Assembly (NCBI GenBank): GCA_964619585.1
Contig: CAZUCO010000004.1
Coordinates: forward strand, 1 to 64,000
Reading direction: 5' to 3'
DNA from: JASLCR01 sp964619585
Lineage (GTDB): Bacteria; Patescibacteriota; Saccharimonadia; Saccharimonadales; Saccharimonadaceae
DNA length: 64,000 nt
Shown piece by piece: positions 59,127 to 64,000 of this stretch. The first letter of the stretch is position 1. Every line of letters begins with the position of its first letter. The position numbers and the translations under genes were made by a program. The notes beneath the pieces were generated by a model. The model did not search any database. It saw only the letters and a list, made by a program, of their open reading frames with translations, and was not told where the DNA came from.

Positions 59127-60538
59127 TCGTCAAACGGCATAACATCTTCAACCCATAGCTGCAGCTCTTGGAGTATAAACTGCTGTGAGTCGTTGGCATT
59201 CTTTGCAGTGCGATGAAGTGCCGACAAGAATGAAGGTAGCTGTGATTTCAGCCGGTTGGATCGCCACTGCTCCCAGGACGTCTTCTCATCTTCCGATAGT
59301 GAACTCGGGAAATTGCGCGCTTTGTAGTGCACAAGTAAGTCCGGTAGACGTTCATCCCGAAACTCCGGGTGAAAGTCGGCAAGTGCGTTACTATCTGCAT
59401 TGCGAACCGCTTCAATGCGAACCCTATCAATATCTGGGACAAACGCGTCATACAATTGAGCCTCAGGATCGTTACTTGGCTTGAACTCACGTTTTTGTTC
59501 AAAGATGCCTCGTAGCTTTTCAGAGAAATCTGGATTGTCGAGCAGTACTTTTTTGTGTCGTTCGATCGTCTCTGCATCAAGACCAACCTTCTTCCAGCCT
59601 TCACCTTCAGTCAACACACCGAGCGGGGCAACTGCAGGACAACGATTATATTGCAATACCTTCACTGGCAGTGCAACAAAGTCACTTGCCTTACGCTCCT
59701 CCCAAGTAGCAAATACCTTTTTGCTAAGTTCCTGAGTTGATAAGCTCACAAATGGTGATGGATCATATCTGAGATCATAAACAAGTACGTTTTTATTTGG
59801 CGCGCTAGTCAGCGGGAATGCCACTGTTGTCTTTTCATGCCTACTGTCGAAGCGACCACTCGTATACACAAAAGGTTTCTTATCCTCGAGATTAACGAGC
59901 TGCTGTACCCGCTTTTTATCTCGCATAGAGAGCAGGTAGTCAAACAGCTGGGGCTGTTTTTCACGCAACAATTTGGTCACTGCAATCAACGCCTCGACAT
60001 CAGCAAGCGCATCATGCGCATTCATGTGATCGATGCCGTTGATAGCCGTCAGAAGTTCGAGTCGGTTTGTTGCTTTACCCTCAGCATCGACAGGCCACTT
60101 AATCCCATCTGGTCTTAGTGCTCTCGTCATACGGATGACATCCAATATGTCCCACCGACTACGACCATCACTCCAGGCCCATTCATATGGATCGTAAAAG
60201 TTACGCCATAGTAGATGCCTGATAAACTCATCATCAAATCGTACGTTATTAAATCCTACCATTATCGTGTCTGGGGTAAATACTTCATCTGTCAGCATCC
60301 GAGAAAACTCCGCCTCGCTAAGCCCTTCTCGTACTGTTTCCTGTGGGGAAATACCCGTCACCATCAGTGCATCGGGACTCGGTAATGTATCATCAGCCAA
60401 CTTTACGAGGATATTATATGGTTCACCAATAGGTCGCAGGCTCTCGTCGGTCCGTTGTCCTGCAAATTGCATGATCCGATCTGTACGTGCACTCAGCCCG
60501 CTTGTCTCAAGATCGTAGAAGAAAAAAGTCTTTGCCAT
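59108..60538 (-). CDS. sbcB: Exonuclease I (SbcB-like)
   Basis: 476 aa from ATG 60538. DnaQ-type Exo I motif FFYDLETSGLSARTDRIMQF, Exo II GFNNVRFDDEFIRHLLWRNFYDPY and Exo III HDALADVEALIAV are all as in E. coli ExoI, and the SH3-like and C-terminal helical domains are present by length. It degrades single-stranded DNA 3' to 5'. A longer upstream reading frame runs through two terminator hairpins and is not accepted. Confidence 0.93.
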   Translation of the reverse strand: MAKTFFFYDLETSGLSARTDRIMQFAGQRTDESLRPIGEPYNILVKLADDTLPSPDALMVTGISPQETVREGLSEAEFSRMLTDEVFTPDTIMVGFNNVRFDDEFIRHLLWRNFYDPYEWAWSDGRSRWDILDVIRMTRALRPDGIKWPVDAEGKATNRLELLTAINGIDHMNAHDALADVEALIAVTKLLREKQPQLFDYLLSMRDKKRVQQLVNLEDKKPFVYTSGRFDSRHEKTTVAFPLTSAPNKNVLVYDLRYDPSPFVSLSTQELSKKVFATWEERKASDFVALPVKVLQYNRCPAVAPLGVLTEGEGWKKVGLDAETIERHKKVLLDNPDFSEKLRGIFEQKREFKPSNDPEAQLYDAFVPDIDRVRIEAVRNADSNALADFHPEFRDERLPDLLVHYKARNFPSSLSEDEKTSWEQWRSNRLKSQLPSFLSALHRTAKNANDSQQFILQELQLWVEDVMPFDDYASGE

Positions 60539-60552
60539 AACCCTAGCATAAC

Positions 60553-60580
60553 AAAAAGCACCCGATCGGGTGCAAAAAAC
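60553..60580. terminator. Bidirectional hairpin upstream of sbcB
   Basis: The 16-bp palindrome GCACCCGATCGGGTGC (60558-60573) is bounded by A5 and A6. It could end the GC-rich unit to the right. Confidence 0.6.
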
Positions 60581-60607
60581 AAAGTTGAACATGTCAGATA
60601 GCGCAGA

Positions 60608-60643
60608 GGTGGGGTGGGGGCAGCTCACTGCCCCCACCCCACC
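60608..60643. terminator. 16-bp GC-rich perfect hairpin
   Basis: GGTGGGGTGGGGGCAG, loop CTCA, CTGCCCCCACCCCACC. An exceptionally stable stem, of a kind used as terminators in high-GC actinobacteria. No T-run. Confidence 0.65.
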
Positions 60644-60896
60644 TTGGGGCAGAGATACACACCGGCAGCGTGTGCTCTCCTGTTGTGGGCGATCACTCAT
60701 CGACGTCCCCGGTACTTTATCCCCGGGAAGGAGTGTTTCACCCTTCCGGAAGGATGAGTTGCCTCATCCACTGACTGACTGAAGTTCGTTAAGCTGCTTG
60801 ATCCTTCGGGACGCCCTACTCCAGCCGCAGCTGGATGCGCCCCTCACCTCTTCATGATGCCGAGATCACCTCCTACCCGGATGGGTCGTGGGCCGT

Positions 60897-60995
60897 CAGG
60901 GGGTGGTGACGCCGGGCTCAGCGTCCTGGATGATGACCATGAAGTTGAACGACCTGCGGCGGGCGGGTCCGTCCCTCATGTACATGACGTGCATG
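60897..60995 (-). CDS. Possible 32-aa small protein
   Basis: ATG 60995 follows AGGAGG at 6 nt. The product starts MHVMYMRDGPARRR, then SFNFMVIIQDAEPGV, basic and unlike any family I know. Support is the strong ribosome site and the promoter upstream; it could equally be a leader peptide or a chance frame. Confidence 0.35.
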
Positions 60996-61032
60996 CAGTT
61001 CCTCCTGAATCTACCAAACACAGTCGAGTCAG

Positions 61033-61093
61033 TTCTCGGCTGAATACACGCTGCGTCATCATACTTTAGACGTAGCGCAAATTCAGCCGAGAA
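61033..61093 (-). other. Long hairpin in leader of GC-rich unit
   Basis: TTCTCGGCTGAAT and ATTCAGCCGAGAA pair over 13 bp; inside, GCTGCGTC/GACGTAGC pair with one mismatch. It sits between the promoter and the 32-codon frame. Confidence 0.65.
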
Positions 61094-61162
61094 GCACTAT
61101 CCGACATGTTAATGTACCATTCTAAAGGGAGATTTACACCTCAACCAATGGTATTGACGTGA

Positions 61163-61191
61163 ATTATATACCCAACCATTCTACTTGTCAA
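61163..61191 (-). promoter_or_regulatory. Perfect consensus promoter after obg
   Basis: Minus strand TTGACA (61191-61186), 17-bp spacer, TATAAT (61168-61163), starting 3 bp after the obg stop codon. It drives the GC-rich unit rather than any long gene. Confidence 0.8.
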
Positions 61192-61193
61192 TG

Positions 61194-62498
61194 CTAATCT
61201 TCGTCTGTTGCCTGCTCAAGTAAGGTGAAGTTATTCGTGCCGATACGTATAGTTGATTCGCCGGTCGCACCTCGCCGCATAAGCTCGTGTGTGATGCCCA
61301 TTTTCTTCATGATATCGCGGAGACGATTCACTGCTTGATACTGACCAAAGTTCGTGCGGGCAGCAAATTTCTCGATTTTACGTCCCGTAACACGATATCG
61401 CTTCTCGTCCTCTTCTCCATCCTCGACACGTATCTCCCACGCATTTTGCTTTGCGGTATCAGTCAGCGATATTGTCGGAATATCATCATCCTCAGCCATG
61501 GCATCATTACTGATCTGCCGGGCAGCAACTACTTGCTCGCGGAGTATGCGGAGCACTTCTTTGATGCCTTTTTGTGCTTGTGAGGAAATTGCATATACTG
61601 GACTATCCGTTACTGCTTGTAAGCTATCCATTTGCATGGTGATAATCTCTTCATCTAAGCCTTCTGTCTTTGTCAGAGCCACGACTTCTGGTCGCTCCAA
61701 TAGTTCAGGCTGGTAGCTCGCGAGTTCCAATCGTATAGTCTGATAGGCTTTTGCAACGTCATCACTATACGCATCGATCAAATGCAACAAAACAGCCGTT
61801 CGTTCCACATGTCTCAAGAACGCGTCCCCCAGACCTTTCCCTGCGCTTGCTCCTTCGATCAGTCCCGGGATATCAGCAATCAAGAGTGAACCATCATCAA
61901 TGTCAGCCACACCAAGATTCGGTGTTAGCGTTGTGAAAGCGTAATCGGCAATCTCTGGTCGTGCGTTTGAGACAACGGAGAGAAATGTTGACTTGCCGGC
62001 ATTTGGAAAGCCGACCAAACCTACATCAGCCAGCAATTTCAGCTCGAGTTCTGCCTCAAAACTTTCGCCCTGTTCACCAAGTTCAGCAATTTTTGGCGCC
62101 TGCCGCGTCGAACTCTTGAAATGAGCATTACCAAATCCGCCATCACCACCACGGGCAACAATCACTTCTTGCCCATGCACGGTTAGATCAGCAATGATGC
62201 TTCCATCTCTTTTGACAACAGTTCCCACAGGAACTTTCACCACAATATCGTCACCACTTGCTCCACGCTTGTTCTGTTTGGCGCCGTTTTGACCTGGCTT
62301 CGCCTTCAGCTCTGGCTTATAGCGAAAATCGATCAGAGTATTAAGCCCCTCGGTTGCCTCAAATACTACATTGCCACCACGGCCACCATCACCACCATCT
62401 GGGCCGCCTTTATCGACATAGATCTCATGTCGAAAGCTAACAACGCCGTCGCCACCTTTGCCGGCACTAATAAAGACTTTCGCTGTATCTACAAACAT
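61194..62498 (-). CDS. obg: GTPase Obg/CgtA
   Basis: 434 aa. Gly-rich Obg fold (~1-158), then the G domain: GFPNAGKST (G1), TTLTPNLG (G2), IADIPGLIEGAS (G3), ALTKTEG (G4, TKTE in place of NKxD), SSQAQKG (G5). A C-terminal OCT/DUF1967 domain follows (WEIRVEDGEEDEKRYRVTGRKIEKF). Functions in 50S assembly. Lies 36 bp after the LysM-CHAP gene, same transcript. Confidence 0.96.
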   Translation of the reverse strand: MFVDTAKVFISAGKGGDGVVSFRHEIYVDKGGPDGGDGGRGGNVVFEATEGLNTLIDFRYKPELKAKPGQNGAKQNKRGASGDDIVVKVPVGTVVKRDGSIIADLTVHGQEVIVARGGDGGFGNAHFKSSTRQAPKIAELGEQGESFEAELELKLLADVGLVGFPNAGKSTFLSVVSNARPEIADYAFTTLTPNLGVADIDDGSLLIADIPGLIEGASAGKGLGDAFLRHVERTAVLLHLIDAYSDDVAKAYQTIRLELASYQPELLERPEVVALTKTEGLDEEIITMQMDSLQAVTDSPVYAISSQAQKGIKEVLRILREQVVAARQISNDAMAEDDDIPTISLTDTAKQNAWEIRVEDGEEDEKRYRVTGRKIEKFAARTNFGQYQAVNRLRDIMKKMGITHELMRRGATGESTIRIGTNNFTLLEQATDED

Positions 62499-62534
62499 AT
62501 CTTTTACAGTATAGCAAAGAGTCGGGCGGAAGGC

Positions 62535-63677
62535 TTAATGGATATAGTTATAACTTGCTGCTTGTCCGGCCGATATAGTTCGACTGCTGACAACATTAAA
62601 TCCAGCGTAGTTCATCTCACTAAGTACAACGTCGCCATTTGGCTTCACTTGCTCAACAATCGCTACGTGACCGTATCCTCCACCACCTCCGGCAGTTTGG
62701 AAGACAGCGCCCGGCTTTGGCGTATGATCAACAAGATAGCCAGCAGCTGTCGCATTCGCTGCCCACGTATTGGCATTACCCCAGAAGCTTCCTACTGGCA
62801 TACCAAGCTCTTGTCGACGCTCGTAGGCATACCATGTACAGTTACCTGGTGCGTAGCGATTACCCGCTGAAGCTTTTAGTAGAGAGTTATCAAGAATTGT
62901 ACTTGATGACGAGCCACCGTACGATGAACCGCCGTACATATTCTGACTTGGAGCCTCATAACCAGGCCGTTCACTCACGGGAAGAACACCGCTTGGAATA
63001 ATGAGCTTTTGACCCGCCTTTGGCTTAGACAGCTCAAGGTCGTTAAAGGCGACAATACGAGCAACGCTCGTCTTATACTTATCAGCAAGGGACTCAACAG
63101 ACTCACCGCGTGCAAGCGTGTGCACAACACCGTCTGTCGGCAAAATCGTTAACTTTTGATTAGGCCTAAGGGCATCTGAGCTCAGATTATTAGCCCAACG
63201 GATTGTGTTGGCCGATAGATTAAATCGTTTTGCAACATCTTCAACAGACTCACCGCGTGCAGTAGTGTAGTAACGCATGTCTCGGCTGACTGAAGTTGGC
63301 TGAAGAATTTGCGGCTTTGAGATAGTTGCATCATCAGTCTGCGCAAGCTCATTCTTGGTTGCAAGTGATATAGACGTATTGGCAACGCTTGAAGCAATTG
63401 GCAGATTAGTTCTCTCTGTCAAGCTCGCTGCAACGTCCGTAGCCACGATCTGGTCAACTGATGGTTTTTCATCTACTTGATTGTCAGTAACTACTAAATT
63501 TGCCGCACCGACTTGGTTCAGTTGTTGGCTTGAGGTAGGTGCCTGGTAGCCAGCAGCAATCACTCCAACAATCACCAAAAATACAGCAGTATAACCACTG
63601 ACTTTAAGGAGTGAGATTTTTTGAGATCTTTTCTGTATTTTGGGATGCTTAGCAAGCATCGACTGCTTAAGCGTCAT
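62535..63677 (-). CDS. LysM-CHAP cell-wall hydrolase
   Basis: 380 aa. Basic start, membrane anchor/signal (~24-44: LKVSGYTAVFLVIVGVIAAGY), a Thr/Ser/Val linker, two LysM modules (RYYTTARGESVEDVAKRF and VHTLARGESVESLADKY), a Gly/Ser/Tyr spacer, and a CHAP amidase/endopeptidase domain with catalytic Cys in PGNCTWYAYERRQ and His in YGHVAIVE. It cuts peptidoglycan, either its own at division or that of a host cell. No lipobox. Confidence 0.93.
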   Translation of the reverse strand: MTLKQSMLAKHPKIQKRSQKISLLKVSGYTAVFLVIVGVIAAGYQAPTSSQQLNQVGAANLVVTDNQVDEKPSVDQIVATDVAASLTERTNLPIASSVANTSISLATKNELAQTDDATISKPQILQPTSVSRDMRYYTTARGESVEDVAKRFNLSANTIRWANNLSSDALRPNQKLTILPTDGVVHTLARGESVESLADKYKTSVARIVAFNDLELSKPKAGQKLIIPSGVLPVSERPGYEAPSQNMYGGSSYGGSSSSTILDNSLLKASAGNRYAPGNCTWYAYERRQELGMPVGSFWGNANTWAANATAAGYLVDHTPKPGAVFQTAGGGGGYGHVAIVEQVKPNGDVVLSEMNYAGFNVVSSRTISAGQAASYNYIH

Positions 63678-64000
63678 GGATGATGCATGAGATGCACCTG
63701 ATGCGTTTTGGGTACGAATCGTTTCTCTCCTGCCGCTTGGGATTACTCCCGAAAGGGCGTTCTACCGTACTTTGTCTTTCTTCTCGCAGGAATGGGACAC
63801 GCGTGTCGACCGATTTCATTAATTAATATTCGAAAAATGTTCTTATTCGGTGTCCGTGCGACAGTTCTGGTAGGCGCATTCTACTAAAACGTTGATCCCA
63901 CGCCGTCTCTTTTGTTTTTCATAAAGAGTATTTGTTATCAACCTCTCAGTAAATGTGCTGATACCTATTGTAGCAATGCTTGCACAACATGTCAATAAGT
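63678..64000 (-). other. Promoter and long leader of LysM-CHAP gene
   Basis: Minus strand TTGACA (63995-63990), 17 bp, TACAAT (63972-63967). About 270 nt of leader follow. Its last third is GC-richer and holds CCC-TTTC-GGG and neighbouring short stems plus the ribosome site. Cell-wall peptidase genes in other phyla often carry c-di-AMP riboswitches, but the consensus was not found. No gene seen here. Confidence 0.55.

Larger units (their letters stand above)
60643..61156 (-). ncRNA. GC-rich transcription unit, RNA-like, with mini reading frames
   Basis: Transcription should start near 61156 from the promoter at 61163-61191 and end at the hairpins at 60608-60643 and 60553-60580, giving about 550 nt of mostly GC-rich RNA between obg and sbcB. 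It contains a 13-bp-stem hairpin (61033-61093), the 32-codon frame at 60995, a perfect Shine-Dalgarno GGAGGTGAT before an ATG-AAG-AGG-TGA mini-frame at ~60855, and many small stems. It does not match RNase P, tmRNA or SRP RNA motifs I know. It may be a structured RNA or a leader-peptide region. Confidence 0.4.

Noticed and set aside
60539..60700. N-terminal extension of exonuclease I
   Set aside because: It would translate through two strong hairpins. The ExoI fold begins at the ATG at 60538.
60860..60885. Plus-strand GATCACCTCCT, like a 16S rRNA 3' end
   Set aside because: Only about 10 bases match. It is the complement of a strong Shine-Dalgarno on the other strand; no other rRNA sequence is present.
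63678..63960. c-di-AMP (ydaO) riboswitch upstream of the LysM-CHAP gene
   Set aside because: Gene context fits but the conserved core was not found by eye.
1..64000. Alternative genetic code 25 (TGA as glycine)
   Set aside because: Many genes, including the GT2, recombinase and ImmA genes, end properly at TGA, and overlapping ATGA junctions need TGA as a stop.
1..64000. CRISPR array or rRNA operon
   Set aside because: No regularly spaced direct repeats and no rRNA-like sequence were seen in either strand.

Overview
The window joins two kinds of DNA. Bases 1 to about 14,745 are GC-rich (around 60% or more by eye) and carry genes typical of actinobacterial integrative or conjugative elements: Cys-anchored lipoproteins, a TraG/VirD4-like or HerA-like ATPase, a replication-relaxation protein, an orphan DNA methyltransferase, a ribbon-helix-helix protein, an XRE repressor, an ImmA/IrrE peptidase and a serine recombinase. 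The recombinase reading frame ends inside a tRNA-Ala(GGC) gene. From there to the right end the DNA is AT-richer and looks like a Patescibacteria chromosome, most likely Saccharibacteria (TM7). That assignment is an inference from small compact genes, encoded CCA tails, an LPETG surface protein, a very short UvrC, a LigA without its zinc finger, and a mix of HtpX/LemA, SecG, Obg, UvrA and many short DUF proteins. TGA is used as a stop, which argues against Absconditabacteria and Gracilibacteria.

Layout. 1-3,014: secreted protein and lipoproteins, then a divergent XRE gene and an unknown gene. 3,056-7,118: a large unknown membrane protein facing a gene with a consensus promoter, then six small unknown genes. 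7,111-11,308: transfer ATPase, Replic_Relax and DNA methyltransferase, each overlapping the next. 11,309-14,821: structured intergenic region, RHH protein, XRE-ImmA-recombinase control and integration module, tRNA-Ala. 15,034-24,284: RRM protein, nucleotide house-cleaning enzymes and HD hydrolases, a glycosyltransferase, LigA, HtpX and LemA. 24,379-26,430: tRNA-Leu, tRNA-Cys, and a CsoR-DUF4396-DUF305 metal module with its operator. 26,490-28,060: a GC-rich pyrF-pyrE island. 28,153-35,833: PadR unit, tRNA-Leu, peptide-binding protein, SecG, aminopeptidase P, pilin-like protein, UvrC. 35,979-37,680: a GC-rich single-gene island behind a consensus promoter and a 300-nt leader. 37,835-43,259: LPETG surface protein, small membrane protein, MFS transporter, LiaF-like 4-TM protein, KwaB-like (DUF4868) protein. 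43,459-52,539: UDG, lipid enzymes, a run of small VOC/AHSA1/ArsR-type proteins, TrhO, an Erm-like methyltransferase and DoxX. 52,666-63,677: ABC exporter, L25, DedA, UvrA, ExoI, a GC-rich small transcription unit, Obg and a LysM-CHAP cell-wall hydrolase.

How it fits together. The left element has the parts of an ImmR/ImmA-controlled mobile element: repressor, anti-repressor peptidase, recombinase, transfer ATPase, and one 16-bp operator-like motif at both the repressor promoter and the transfer-operon promoter. Saccharibacteria generally live on actinobacterial hosts, so host-to-symbiont transfer is a natural explanation. A chimeric contig joined at the tRNA is the main alternative. The right part shows three shorter GC-rich islands, each placed behind an AT-rich promoter. 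One supplies the last two steps of UMP synthesis.
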